Assembly (NCBI GenBank): GCA_018700535.1
Contig: JABITQ010000025.1
Coordinates: 1 to 33,035, forward strand
Source of the DNA: Candidatus Uhrbacteria bacterium
GTDB lineage: Bacteria > Patescibacteriota > Patescibacteriia > UBA9934 > GWF2-40-263
Reading direction: 5' to 3'
DNA: 33,035 nucleotides
The position numbers and the translations under genes were made by a program. Below the pieces are notes generated by a model. That model saw nothing but the letters and a program-made list of their open reading frames with translations, was not told the origin of the DNA and did not search any database. Every line of letters starts with the position of its first letter. Position 1 is the stretch's first letter. This document shows, piece by piece, positions 1-7,788 of this stretch.

Positions 1-2
1 TC

Positions 3-107
3 GGGCTTTCTCCTGAGCATTTCAACAGAGTGAAGCATGAAAGGCTTCCAATGAGCAAAGCTGTCAGAGCTCGTATCCTGAAATATCTCGAGGACCACCC
101 AGCGTAA
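3..107 (+). CDS. C-terminal end of a small HTH-like protein (partial)
   Basis: Only the last 34 codons of this gene lie in the window, open from the left edge to a TAA at 105-107. The peptide ends SKAVRARILKYLEDHPA and is basic and helical, like the end of a Cro/CI-type DNA-binding domain; that resemblance is weak. A strong terminator follows 21 nt after the stop, so this is the end of a plus-strand unit. Function cannot be assigned from the fragment. Confidence 0.6.
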   Translation, partial: GLSPEHFNRVKHERLPMSKAVRARILKYLEDHPA

Positions 108-128
108 CGACGCTTCACCTCACCAAAC

Positions 129-175
129 AATACACTTCCGCCTGGAAGACTTTGTCTGGCGAGGTGTATTTTTTT
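129..175 (+). terminator. Intrinsic terminator of the left-edge gene
   Basis: AATACAC...CGCC pairs with GGCG...TGTATT and is followed directly by seven Ts. Confidence 0.85.
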
Positions 176-193
176 ACTTCAATGCCTTCGTGG

Positions 194-224
194 TCAAACA
201 AAAAACACCAGCTAGCCGATGTCT
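194..224 (-). terminator. Intrinsic terminator of the coiled-coil gene
   Basis: On the minus strand GACATC pairs with GGTGTT across a short loop and runs into TTTTTTGTTT, the G-interrupted T-tract typical of this window. Confidence 0.65.
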
Positions 225-246
225 TTTGTGTGCTTGAATATTTGGT

Positions 247-486
247 TTACGCGATCTGTAAATGCGTCTTGATTCTTTCAACATCAGCTTCAATCGTACG
301 AACACATTCGACAGTGAAGTGACGCTCTTCATCTAAACGTTTAAGAATTACTGACTGTTGATCTAGTTGAGTACTCACTCTGTCTTCTACCGCAGTTAAA
401 TCAGACTTACTTGCCATGGTATCAAGCTTAGACTGATTGTCGATTACAACGGTAAGGATTTTATCGACTTGTTGCTCTAATTCCAT
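247..486 (-). CDS. Small coiled-coil protein, function unknown
   Basis: A 79-residue acidic, soluble protein with almost continuous heptad character (VDKILTVVIDNQSKLDTM, then VSTQLDQQSVILKRLDEE), so a dimeric or trimeric coiled coil is likely. It has no signal peptide or membrane segment. It follows PP2C on the same strand with a 53-nt gap. I see no ribosome-binding site before the ATG. A terminator follows about 25 nt after the stop. Nothing in the sequence indicates a specific role. Confidence 0.7.
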   Translation of the reverse strand: MELEQQVDKILTVVIDNQSKLDTMASKSDLTAVEDRVSTQLDQQSVILKRLDEERHFTVECVRTIEADVERIKTHLQIA

Positions 487-523
487 ATGATCAAATATTC
501 ACACTGCAAACATGAAACGACCA

Positions 524-538
524 GCGTTTCAAAAACGC
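524..538 (-). terminator. Weak hairpin after PP2C
   Basis: GCGTTT-TTG-AAACGC forms a 6-bp stem right after the PP2C stop on the minus strand, but the following T-tract is poor, so read-through into the coiled-coil gene is possible. Confidence 0.35.
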
Positions 539-539
539 A

Positions 540-2255
540 TTATCCAGTAGCCGCACTTCGCGCCTTTTCCTCTAACGCCCTTTGCTGAATCCTGTCTCTA
601 TTTGCACGAAGATTCTTTGCCGACGCAGACAACTCCCCCGCAATCCTCTCCTTATCTTTTATTTCTCTTAGCAATCTCTGCCCATCCATCAACATCTCAC
701 CAACGAACAATTCTGCATCTGACGGACGGATGGTAATAGTTACAGATGATTCACCCTCTTGTCGTTCAAGTTTCACCTCTTTTCCAATCCTGGTCACAAG
801 TGCGTACTCACCATCAACATTAATCTGATCCCCTTCTGACAAAATCGTATCCGCCTGCTCACGCTCAACCGTAAACCGATCAACCTTGCGCATCGCCCGC
901 GAACCAAACTGTGATAGCTGATACTCCTGCGTTCGCGGATTGTACAAATCTACTGTCCAGAGTTTTGGATCGTATGACGGATCAGCAAAATCATCGCGCC
1001 ACACGCGCACGCCATCACCACCCTTGAACCTTGCTGGATAATTCTGTTCAAGCTCGCTAAGCGCCATCTTAGCGACCATGATCTCCGCACGCTTCTCAGC
1101 GGCCTCTAAGTCCAGACCACGTGCCTGATGTTCAGACTGCTCCGATCGATCACTAGGTGTAGATGTTTGCTCAAACTCTGAAAGAGCACCCCGCGCAGTC
1201 TCCAAGTCAGAACGTGCGTCTGCAAGCGTAAACTCCGTCACCACCTCAGGCTTTGGTAGATGCTTCAAATATTCGCGGTCAGGCCCACTCTCCCCAATAT
1301 CCACAACGACAGCGGAGACATCATCAGCCTTTACACGACGTCGACCAGCCGGCCTTCCAATCAATGCATCTGTGCTGTTTTGGATATTGCGCTCGGTCTG
1401 CAGTGCTGATTGATCAGATGTCATGTGCTCTAAAATCTCGGAGTCTAATAACGTGTCGTGCACACCATCACCAGTAATCACAACGCGATCGCCAGGATTC
1501 ACATCGTATGCATCGACAGATACTTGCTCAGGCTTTTTTGTATACCCCACAGCCTCAGTCACAACTGATGACCGAAAGTATTGCTTGAGTCTTGAGTCGT
1601 GATCAAAATCCCCTTTGCCTCCTGGGTGCTGATCAAGCATCCGCATTTCTTCCTTTGTAATCTGACCATCCTTAAACCCTTTAACTAACTCAGAATCATC
1701 AACGGTTAACCTATGCAGTCGTTTATTTGCAACCAAGTACACACGACTGTCTCCCACATTCGCCACATATAATCGCTGTCCGCCTCCTGGAAGCTCGACA
1801 AGTTTTGTTGCTGACAACGTTGTTGCTGCCATCTTTCCTTTTAGCTCCCCCGCCTTTTGCTTAACGAGCGAATGCGCACGACGAACAGCGTTTTGGATTT
1901 GGTCGCGCACAAGCTGATCAACCAAAGCTTTCTTTCGATCCTCTGGCGCTCTTGATTTTACAATGCTCTCAATTTTCAAATCTAACTCCTCACCCAGATC
2001 TTCAAACAAGACTTCGGCTGTTACACGAGAGGCCATGTCTCCAGCCTCAAGCCCTCCGACACCATCAGCAACAACAAACAATCCCCTTTCAGGATTATTA
2101 ACTTTCGCGTCTTCGCATGCTTGTTTGCGCACCTCAGACCCTCTCCGAATTCTTCCTGTAATAGGATCTTCCCCGACATTCATCAGCGCCTCGCGCGACT
2201 CAGGTGCAGGTGCACGATCATGAACAGATGGTTGTTTTCTTGCGACGTCCAACAT
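540..2255 (-). CDS. PP2C-family Ser/Thr protein phosphatase with long C-terminal extension
   Basis: Metal-dependent phosphatase that would remove phosphate from Ser/Thr residues in the cytoplasm. The PP2C motifs appear in order: CEDA near residues 47-50, ADGVGG at 63-68, GDSRVYL at 168-174, TGDGVHD at 261-267, and KADDVSAVVVDI at 309-320 with the last metal-binding Asp. At 571 residues it is about twice the catalytic domain. The remainder is a helical, charged stretch (about 340-410), a beta-rich segment (about 420-530) and a final helical tail. No transmembrane segment and no partner kinase lie in the window. There is no ribosome-binding site; a TATAAT box ends 9 nt before the ATG, suggesting a leaderless mRNA. 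Confidence 0.93.
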   Translation of the reverse strand: MLDVARKQPSVHDRAPAPESREALMNVGEDPITGRIRRGSEVRKQACEDAKVNNPERGLFVVADGVGGLEAGDMASRVTAEVLFEDLGEELDLKIESIVKSRAPEDRKKALVDQLVRDQIQNAVRRAHSLVKQKAGELKGKMAATTLSATKLVELPGGGQRLYVANVGDSRVYLVANKRLHRLTVDDSELVKGFKDGQITKEEMRMLDQHPGGKGDFDHDSRLKQYFRSSVVTEAVGYTKKPEQVSVDAYDVNPGDRVVITGDGVHDTLLDSEILEHMTSDQSALQTERNIQNSTDALIGRPAGRRRVKADDVSAVVVDIGESGPDREYLKHLPKPEVVTEFTLADARSDLETARGALSEFEQTSTPSDRSEQSEHQARGLDLEAAEKRAEIMVAKMALSELEQNYPARFKGGDGVRVWRDDFADPSYDPKLWTVDLYNPRTQEYQLSQFGSRAMRKVDRFTVEREQADTILSEGDQINVDGEYALVTRIGKEVKLERQEGESSVTITIRPSDAELFVGEMLMDGQRLLREIKDKERIAGELSASAKNLRANRDRIQQRALEEKARSAATG

Positions 2256-2264
2256 AATGAATTC

Positions 2265-2270
2265 ATTATA
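2265..2270 (-). promoter_or_regulatory. -10 box TATAAT of PP2C, predicted leaderless
   Basis: A perfect TATAAT on the minus strand ends 9 nt before the PP2C ATG. Initiation about 7 nt downstream would leave a leader of 2-3 nt. The -35 region is weak. Confidence 0.55.
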
Positions 2271-2271
2271 A

Positions 2272-2300
2272 CAAAAACGCCGTCTTATGCAGACAGCGTT
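2272..2300 (-). terminator. Intrinsic terminator of the 2285-2695 gene
   Basis: AACGCTGTCT pairs with AGACGGCGTT with one mismatch, followed by TTTTTG. The stem contains the stop codon, and the T-tract runs into the PP2C -10 region. Confidence 0.8.
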
Positions 2301-2695
2301 GCGTGTTGACTCTCAAGTTGCCGTTCGCTACTTGGAGTAAGTCTTACTGAAACCTTGTGAAATACGAGATGCAAACCAATCGCACTCATGGGAAGCAACT
2401 CTTCACTCCATTGCCGTGGAGACATGCGCGCCACAGTCAGATTGATGAAACCTGGATCGTCAGCATATTCAGATCTGACAACAAGTCCCTCAAGGTGTCT
2501 TCTGTGAGCCGTTGTCGCTACAACAGTTGTTTGCGTTCTGAAGTAGGCAGCAGGTAGGTGCGTCTTGATTCTCAGCGTTGACGCGCTCCCAGCAGGCGCG
2601 TAACCCTCGATGCGACTGAGTACACGCTCGATAAACCTTGGATTATCTGATAAATAATGAAGCCTTCGTCTTCCAGGAACAAGCGACATACTCAC
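2285..2695 (-). CDS. Hypothetical protein, 136 aa
   Basis: A basic, soluble protein with no recognised motif, signal peptide or membrane segment. The start is set by an AGAGGTG ribosome-binding site 4 nt before the ATG. It has its own TTGACT-N17-TAATGT promoter and a terminator overlapping its stop, so it is the first member of the accessory-gene style seen through the window. It sits between two core-like genes (PP2C and antiporter) on the same strand but is expressed independently. Confidence 0.8.
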   Translation of the reverse strand: MSMSLVPGRRRLHYLSDNPRFIERVLSRIEGYAPAGSASTLRIKTHLPAAYFRTQTTVVATTAHRRHLEGLVVRSEYADDPGFINLTVARMSPRQWSEELLPMSAIGLHLVFHKVSVRLTPSSERQLESQHATLSA

Positions 2696-2710
2696 CTCTC
2701 TTGAGCAGCG

Positions 2711-2739
2711 ACATTAAGACGTTTATTCAATATAGTCAA
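2711..2739 (-). promoter_or_regulatory. Promoter of the 2285-2695 gene
   Basis: TTGACT, exactly 17 bp, TAATGT on the minus strand. Confidence 0.7.
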
Positions 2740-2759
2740 CCTAAACAACTTCACGACAA

Positions 2760-2787
2760 ACAAAAAAGGCGTCTCATTAGACGCCTT
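2760..2787 (-). terminator. Intrinsic terminator of the antiporter gene
   Basis: AAGGCGTCT/AGACGCCTT is a perfect 9-bp stem with a 4-nt loop, followed by TTTTTTGTTT. The stem includes the antiporter stop codon and last codons. Confidence 0.92.
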
Positions 2788-4444
2788 CCATAATCTTCTT
2801 TAGCGCATTCCATTCTCGCTTTCCTGTTTTCTTCTTTCTTAAAATCTCAGAGAATTTCTTTCCACTAAGCGCGCTTGGCACGATCACATATGTTGCACCA
2901 AGCTTGTAACACTTCTCTGCGTCTTCAAACGTATGCACAGAGACAATAGACACTCCTTTGAACTTTCGACTCTTCAAGAATGTTAACAAAGACATGCTAA
3001 TCACCAAGTCTGGAATTGTTGAGACGATTAGCTTGGCGTGGTCGGCCTTTAGTTCTTCCAAAAAGTTTTCATCTCCAGCGTCGCCATACACAGACGGCTC
3101 CCCTGCTTCAGAAAGTTTGCGGATTACCTGAGGATCAAAATCGATAATCGTGTAAGGCTTTTTGAGTGTGCGTATTGTCTTGAGCAACTGCTTACCTGTG
3201 TAGTGATATCCGAACAAAAGGACAGAGCTCGCTTTGTGTGATCTAAGTCGCTCTATCGCCAACATATTGTCAGGCTCGAGCCACTTGAACATCCATTTAA
3301 TCTTTTCGTAAATGACTTCGTTGTGCTCGATCAAAAACGAACTGCCAGCAATCGTCACCAACCCTACCGCCGTTGTAAGCGCAAGTGCAGGCTCGCCAAG
3401 ATGTCCTGCTGCGATCCCTGCTGCGATAACGATAAATGAGAACTCAGAAATCTGCGCGACTGTGGTACCAGAGAGAAACCCTGTGCGCGGATGATAACCA
3501 AGCCCACGCATGATCAACATGACGATGAGCGGGTTTCCAATTAGGACGAATGCGCTAAAGAGTGCGGTTGGGATAATCGTTGCGGCAAAGCTTTCAAAGC
3601 TTAGTTGTGTACCCAGAACGATAAAGAAGATGATAAGGAAGAAATCTCGCAACGGTCTGATACGTGCGTTGATCTCGCGGTAGTACATTGAGCTTGAAAG
3701 CGTGACACCCGCAATGAGTGCTCCGAGCTCGATACCGAAACCAAGTGCGACCAACCCACCAGCGATCAAAAAGCACCAAGCGATTGAGAAGATAAGTAGC
3801 AACTCTTGAGACTTTGCCACGTAGCGCAATAGTCGTGGAACGATTTTGGCAGAGATAAACCAAAGCAGTGGGACGAGCACGATTGCCTTTGCCATCGTTC
3901 CTACCAATACTTGATCGAGTGTTGCACCACTTGAAAACCCACCGAGGGCTAGCAAGATTATCATTGCGATAAAATCTTGAACCAACAGGAACCCGACACT
4001 GATACGACCGTACAACGAGTCAAGATCCTCTTTGTCCATCAACAACTTGATGATGATAATGGTAGAGGAGAATGCGAACGCGATTGAGAGGTAAATCGCG
4101 GTGACAGGCTCAAAACCTAATAGCGTTGCGATGATGAACCCAGCAATAGATGTAAACAGCACTTGCCCCAACCCTGTCGCCGCTGCAATCCCACCAACAT
4201 CTTTTACATTGCGCCAGTTGAGCCCAAGCCCGACAGTAAACAACAAAAACGCAACACCGATTTCGCTCATGACATCAAACACTTCTGAGCCATGTGTGAG
4301 CGCGAGCACAGAAGGCCCGGCGATCATTCCTGTGATTATGTAAGCCAAAATAAGCGGTTGCTTAAATCGATACATCAGCATCGAAATCGCAGCCGCGATG
4401 ATAAGAACAATTCCAATTTGAAAAAAAAGTTCCTCCAATAACAT
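2777..4444 (-). CDS. CPA2-family cation/proton antiporter with TrkA-N domain
   Basis: A KefB/YbaL-type membrane protein that would exchange Na+ or K+ for protons. About 12 hydrophobic segments fill residues 1-385, with family features such as YIITGMIAGPS near the N-terminus and SSTIIIIKLL in the middle. A cytoplasmic Rossmann (TrkA-N/RCK) domain begins near 405 (SSVLLFGYHYTGKQLL, then IIDFDP and VYGDAGDENFLEEL). The nucleotide loop reads GYHYTG instead of the usual GxGxxG. I chose the ATG at 4444 (MLLEELFF, 555 residues); the upstream in-frame ATG at 4483 lies before the predicted promoter. No ribosome-binding site is present, and a TATACT box lies 10 nt upstream. Confidence 0.92.
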   Translation of the reverse strand: MLLEELFFQIGIVLIIAAAISMLMYRFKQPLILAYIITGMIAGPSVLALTHGSEVFDVMSEIGVAFLLFTVGLGLNWRNVKDVGGIAAATGLGQVLFTSIAGFIIATLLGFEPVTAIYLSIAFAFSSTIIIIKLLMDKEDLDSLYGRISVGFLLVQDFIAMIILLALGGFSSGATLDQVLVGTMAKAIVLVPLLWFISAKIVPRLLRYVAKSQELLLIFSIAWCFLIAGGLVALGFGIELGALIAGVTLSSSMYYREINARIRPLRDFFLIIFFIVLGTQLSFESFAATIIPTALFSAFVLIGNPLIVMLIMRGLGYHPRTGFLSGTTVAQISEFSFIVIAAGIAAGHLGEPALALTTAVGLVTIAGSSFLIEHNEVIYEKIKWMFKWLEPDNMLAIERLRSHKASSVLLFGYHYTGKQLLKTIRTLKKPYTIIDFDPQVIRKLSEAGEPSVYGDAGDENFLEELKADHAKLIVSTIPDLVISMSLLTFLKSRKFKGVSIVSVHTFEDAEKCYKLGATYVIVPSALSGKKFSEILRKKKTGKREWNALKKIMEGV

Positions 4445-4454
4445 AAGTGAAAAC

Positions 4455-4460
4455 AGTATA
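4455..4460 (-). promoter_or_regulatory. -10 box of the antiporter, predicted leaderless
   Basis: TATACT on the minus strand ends 10 nt before the chosen ATG. It argues against the longer reading frame, whose start codon lies upstream of it. Confidence 0.5.
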
Positions 4461-4464
4461 CCAT

Positions 4465-4493
4465 TTGACACACATCTAAACATATAGTCGAAT
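4465..4493 (+). promoter_or_regulatory. Promoter of the 4523-5074 gene
   Basis: TTGACA, 17 bp, TCGAAT. The -10 is a weak match, but spacing and -35 fit the window's pattern. Confidence 0.55.
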
Positions 4494-4522
4494 GGGGATA
4501 GTCTCAGCCAAAAAGGAGACTT

Positions 4523-5074
4523 ATGAGCAGATCGATTTTTCCACGGGAACGCCGATGGAGCACATGGCTCCGCTCACACATGCATCCCTCTGCATTGGTA
4601 AAGGCTGCAAACAAGCTCGAGGAGCTGGCTTACAGACTTGGTTTGACCTCATTTGTTCCAGCGACAGTCGACGTGCTGGTAACCGTCGAAACCAAAGAAA
4701 AGCTCGAAATTCTGATGGGGCTCTCAAGCGATGGAGAGAACAAGGGTCGATGGACACCTTTTGGTGAACGCATGTTCCGTGGTGACGAAGAACCACAAAC
4801 TCGTGCGATCATCATCATGTCTCGACTTGGACTTCAACTGCCTGAAACGCGCTTCGACCCCATTGGTGTCGTCAGTGCTCAGTGGCCACATGCCCACTAC
4901 CTGACCATCATGATTGAGCTGCGTATTACACCAGAAGAAGCAGCTCGCATCATCGCCACCAAGGAATACACCGAGCTTCAGCAATTCACTCTTAGCGACG
5001 CACTCATACGTGTCGACATGCCTGAAGCTTACAAACAGTGCGTGCGCAAATTGCGCGACCACACACTGCAATAG
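4523..5074 (+). CDS. Hypothetical protein, 183 aa
   Basis: A soluble protein with a basic N-terminus (MSRSIFPRERRWSTW) and no signal peptide. The centre alternates predicted strands and helices (VDVLVTVETKEKLEILMGL, then TRAIIIMSRLGL); the C-terminal third is helical (ITPEEAARIIATKEYTEL). It matches no family I know. AAAAAGGAG lies 4 nt before the ATG. It is a one-gene unit with its own promoter and terminator, divergent from the antiporter. Confidence 0.8.
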   Translation: MSRSIFPRERRWSTWLRSHMHPSALVKAANKLEELAYRLGLTSFVPATVDVLVTVETKEKLEILMGLSSDGENKGRWTPFGERMFRGDEEPQTRAIIIMSRLGLQLPETRFDPIGVVSAQWPHAHYLTIMIELRITPEEAARIIATKEYTELQQFTLSDALIRVDMPEAYKQCVRKLRDHTLQ

Positions 5075-5078
5075 CATC

Positions 5079-5112
5079 ATGGGGACCTAAAAACGCGGGT
5101 CCTCATTTTATT
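5079..5112 (+). terminator. Intrinsic terminator of the 4523-5074 gene
   Basis: ATGGGGACC pairs with GGTCCTCAT around a 10-nt loop, followed by TTTTATT. Confidence 0.85.
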
Positions 5113-5113
5113 A

Positions 5114-5142
5114 TTGACAAAACCTATTAATTGCCATAAATT
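5114..5142 (+). promoter_or_regulatory. Promoter of the 5169-6110 gene
   Basis: TTGACA, 17 bp, TAAATT, starting 2 nt after the preceding T-tract. Confidence 0.8.
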
Positions 5143-5168
5143 CACTTCCTGGTTCAAAAGGAGCAGAG

Positions 5169-6110
5169 ATGAATTCCGTATTCACAAAGATTGTTCAAAG
5201 CTGGAATATGAAAGGTTCTGAGCGTCATGTGCGCTTTTTACTTCTACTGACTAGCATAGGACTGATCGTTGCAGATGTGGGGTTCGACCACCCATTGAGC
5301 GACACTACAAAATTTCTGTCGAGGCTTTGCCTTCTCCTCGGTTTCAAGCTGATCGTTGAGCAATTCTATGTCTTGCACGTCACGATTCAAGAGACTGACT
5401 CGTTTCGAGATGCGCTCGCAATACTTTGGGAGTCTTCGTGGGTCGCTCAAGAATCATACAGCGAGCTTGTGAACGTTCTTGCTGATGAAAAGCAGAGCAT
5501 TCAGACACTCGAACGAAAGGCCGAGCTCGAACGCATTGAAGCGCAGCAATTGCTGAAGCAGAAGATGGAGCGACTCAAGCATCGTGCGAGAAAGATCCTA
5601 CCTGATGTGAGCGAGAGTAAGATCACAATGGTTGCTGAGCAAGCAGTTGCGATGTCGCAAGAGCAAGCAAATGCACACTTTCGCAAATACAAGCAGCTCT
5701 CAGAGCTGGCCAAAAGCGCATCACTTTTCAGTGGTGAGGAACGCAAAATTTTCTCTGACCATCTGAGGCAAAGCCGGTTCGATGATGCTGTTCAAATGCT
5801 TCAAGATCGTTCGGAGCGAATCAATCTGATTGAGGAAGCGAAGCGTCTAGGTGTTGAATCATCCATTGACTGGAACACTCCCCTGACAGAACTCGCGCAG
5901 ATCCGTGCAACGATCAACGTTGCGCAGACGCGCGCAAGGCACCAAGCAAGACTCGACGTGCTGCGCGAACGTGTACTGAGTGACACAGGAAATGATCGGG
6001 GTGCTCATCTGGCAAATATTCAGCTTGCACAAGACGCCATTGGCAACGACCGCGATTTTCGTAAGGCAATACACCCAGTCGAGAGAACCTATGGAAATCA
6101 CACTCGCTAG
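5169..6110 (+). CDS. Two-TM membrane protein with long cytoplasmic coiled coil
   Basis: 313 residues. Two hydrophobic segments form an N-terminal hairpin (FLLLLTSIGLIVADV near 24-38, and a second around 50-66, LSRLCLLLGFKLIV). A long, highly charged helical region follows from about 95 to the end, with Glu/Lys/Gln-rich heptads (ERIEAQQLLKQKMERLKHRA). This layout suits a membrane-tethered scaffold, but no family is recognisable. GGAG lies 5 nt before the ATG, with its own promoter and terminator. Confidence 0.82.
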   Translation: MNSVFTKIVQSWNMKGSERHVRFLLLLTSIGLIVADVGFDHPLSDTTKFLSRLCLLLGFKLIVEQFYVLHVTIQETDSFRDALAILWESSWVAQESYSELVNVLADEKQSIQTLERKAELERIEAQQLLKQKMERLKHRARKILPDVSESKITMVAEQAVAMSQEQANAHFRKYKQLSELAKSASLFSGEERKIFSDHLRQSRFDDAVQMLQDRSERINLIEEAKRLGVESSIDWNTPLTELAQIRATINVAQTRARHQARLDVLRERVLSDTGNDRGAHLANIQLAQDAIGNDRDFRKAIHPVERTYGNHTR

Positions 6111-6116
6111 ACACAC

Positions 6117-6146
6117 CCCTTTATCGTACGGATAGAGGGGTTTTAT
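6117..6146 (+). terminator. Intrinsic terminator of the 5169-6110 gene
   Basis: CCCCTTTATC pairs with GATAGAGGGG with one G-U type pair and a short loop, then TTTTATT. Confidence 0.88.
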
Positions 6147-6159
6147 TGTTATGGATCAA

Positions 6160-6188
6160 TTGACAACCCATTTTTGATCACATACGAT
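6160..6188 (+). promoter_or_regulatory. Promoter of the 6221-6670 gene
   Basis: TTGACA, 17 bp, TACGAT. Confidence 0.82.
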
Positions 6189-6220
6189 CGAAGAGTCTTT
6201 AACCTAGAGCATGGAGACCT

Positions 6221-6670
6221 GTGCACCTTTTGCTCATCCTTCTGATCACAGCCCAAACGGCATTCGCAAACCCCACTGGCGACGCAGCTGTCACAATCGA
6301 ACAAACAGCCGACATTGAGCGCTGTGAGTTCATCGCGCAAATTGTGAAGCTCCAAATCAAACGCACTTCACTAGAGAGCAACCTACTCGCCGTTTGGGAA
6401 ACAAAACCAGAAGACGCCGAACAAGCGGCCATCCGCATGAGCATCATGGAAGAGCTCCGCGGCCGAATCGCAACTTTGGACAAGCAGATTTCGGTCATCA
6501 AGAGCGAGCTCAATTTGGTCGAGCTCAACCTGAAGACAACCATGAAGATCGAGCACCTTCGACCACTCGACAAGTTGGAGTGTGTCTATCGTGCCCACAA
6601 GCGCGAGGAAGAAGCGCGGAGCAAAGAAAAGGAAAAGGCAAAAAGTATGGCACCGACGCCAAAGCCTTAG
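6221..6670 (+). CDS. Secreted coiled-coil protein, 149 aa
   Basis: Begins with a short signal peptide (LLLILLITAQTAFA, likely cleaved before NPTG). After it comes a Glu/Lys-rich helical domain with Leu heptads (about 35-115) and a Lys/Glu tail ending in a Pro-rich stretch (SMAPTPKP). Two Cys (CEFIAQI near 37 and LECVYRA near 122) could form a disulfide. The start is the GTG at 6221, with GGAG 4 nt upstream; the nearby ATG at 6211 is out of frame. Function unknown. Confidence 0.78.
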   Translation: MHLLLILLITAQTAFANPTGDAAVTIEQTADIERCEFIAQIVKLQIKRTSLESNLLAVWETKPEDAEQAAIRMSIMEELRGRIATLDKQISVIKSELNLVELNLKTTMKIEHLRPLDKLECVYRAHKREEEARSKEKEKAKSMAPTPKP

Positions 6671-6679
6671 TACTGACGC

Positions 6680-6715
6680 GACACTCATTTCCAACTGGAG
6701 ATGAGTGTCTTTCAT
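6680..6715 (+). terminator. Intrinsic terminator of the 6221-6670 gene
   Basis: A perfect 9-bp stem GACACTCAT/ATGAGTGTC with a 12-nt loop, followed by a short TTTCATTT tract. Confidence 0.75.
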
Positions 6716-6728
6716 TTGGAGATCTATC

Positions 6729-6757
6729 TTGACAAAATGGATAAAAAACACTATGTT
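6729..6757 (+). promoter_or_regulatory. Promoter of the 6801-7696 operon
   Basis: TTGACA, 17 bp, TATGTT. Confidence 0.82.
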
Positions 6758-6800
6758 TCTGCCTTGCGCATTTATGCGTTAGAAGAAATAGGAGTGCAAA

Positions 6801-7373
6801 GTGCACACGATCTTTTACTGGCTCTCAGTCATTTTGATGGCTTTGGGTTTTGCCCCTTACATAAAAGCGATCGTCAAAGACGGTGCGCAACCAAAACGAA
6901 CCTCATGGTTTATCTGGTTGCTACTCGACTTGATTACCTATTCTGGGATGGTGGCGGCAGACTCGGTAAACGGACACATTCGTGTGGCCGTTCTCGGAGC
7001 CCTCGCGATCTCGATACTTTCAATCAAGTTCGGCAAGAATGGATGGACCAAGATCGACACATTGTCAGTGATTGGTGCAGCTCTCGCGATCGGACTCTGG
7101 AAGATGTTCGACAGCCCAACCGTTGGACTTGTCACATCACTGATCGCAACCATCATCGCCGCAATCCCAACATTCGAAAGCGGCTGGAAAACACCAGAGA
7201 AAGAAGACAAGCTTGGCTGGACCTTGTTCTGGCTCTCATGCATCGCAGCGACCATCGCAGCAGAGTCATGGGCACCAGAAGACTCCGCCCAACCCCTCAC
7301 ATTCCTATTCATCGAAAGTGTTATGATGTGGTTGCTATTTGTGCGACCACGGAAAAACACATCACCGCAGTAG
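6801..7373 (+). CDS. Multi-TM membrane protein, PQ-loop-like look
   Basis: 190 residues with six to seven hydrophobic segments. The N-terminal part (GFAPYIKAIVKDGAQPKRTSW followed closely by FIWLLLDL) resembles bacterial membrane proteins with a PQ-loop/SWEET-like layout: Pro-Tyr in the first helix, a short basic loop, then Ser-Trp and Trp in the next. Such proteins often move small solutes, but the substrate cannot be read here. The start is the GTG at 6801, with GGAG 6 nt upstream. It heads a two-gene operon; the next start is 20 nt after its stop with no terminator between. Confidence 0.82.
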   Translation: MHTIFYWLSVILMALGFAPYIKAIVKDGAQPKRTSWFIWLLLDLITYSGMVAADSVNGHIRVAVLGALAISILSIKFGKNGWTKIDTLSVIGAALAIGLWKMFDSPTVGLVTSLIATIIAAIPTFESGWKTPEKEDKLGWTLFWLSCIAATIAAESWAPEDSAQPLTFLFIESVMMWLLFVRPRKNTSPQ

Positions 7374-7393
7374 CCTGAACCGCTGGAGAAACA

Positions 7394-7696
7394 ATGTCTC
7401 TTCTGAACATCTTTGACTCTATACCTTCGTACCTCTGGGTCGAACTCGGTGTCACGGTTGCAGCCGTTCTGTTGATCATGAAGTTCAAACACTTCGACAC
7501 AGCTGGCCTTGCCATGATGATAACTACTGGCTCATTCATTGCCATAGCAATCGTTGGTGGTCATATGTTCACCTCGTTCGCTGATCACTTGCTCGGTGTC
7601 TATCACGGCGACACTCACCAGCTGAAGATCATGGTCCACAACGCACTCTATATGGCTTGGGGCGGAGCGCTCATGCACTTCAAGCACATATTCTGA
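7394..7696 (+). CDS. Small membrane protein, 100 aa
   Basis: Two clear hydrophobic segments (LGVTVAAVLLIM, and AMMITTGSFIAIAIVGGHM) and a possible third near the C-terminus (ALYMAWGGALMHF). It is rich in His in the second half (GHM, DHLL, YHGDTHQ, VHN, HFKH), which could bind metal, though no known motif is present. GGAG lies 5 nt before the ATG. It is cotranscribed with the preceding membrane protein, so the two may work together. No family recognised. Confidence 0.8.
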   Translation: MSLLNIFDSIPSYLWVELGVTVAAVLLIMKFKHFDTAGLAMMITTGSFIAIAIVGGHMFTSFADHLLGVYHGDTHQLKIMVHNALYMAWGGALMHFKHIF

Positions 7697-7709
7697 CCCG
7701 CTCCCCCTC

Positions 7710-7747
7710 GCCCGCAACCGTACTTGGTAGCGGGCTTTTTTGTTTTC
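7710..7747 (+). terminator. Intrinsic terminator of the 6801-7696 operon
   Basis: GCCCGC/GCGGGC with a 14-nt loop, followed by TTTTTTGTTTT. Confidence 0.92.
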
Positions 7748-7773
7748 CACAGTTCCCTCTCTTCTTATTCGTC

Positions 7774-7779
7774 TATAAT
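7774..7779 (+). promoter_or_regulatory. -10 box TATAAT of the CDF transporter, predicted leaderless
   Basis: A perfect TATAAT ends 9 nt before the ATG at 7789; no ribosome-binding site and only a weak -35 region are visible. Confidence 0.55.
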
Positions 7780-7788
7780 AAGATTCAT

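Noticed and set aside
7657..7788. N-terminal extension of the CDF transporter
   Set aside because: The extension overlaps the preceding gene and its terminator; a TATAAT box lies just before the ATG at 7789, where the His-rich family start begins.
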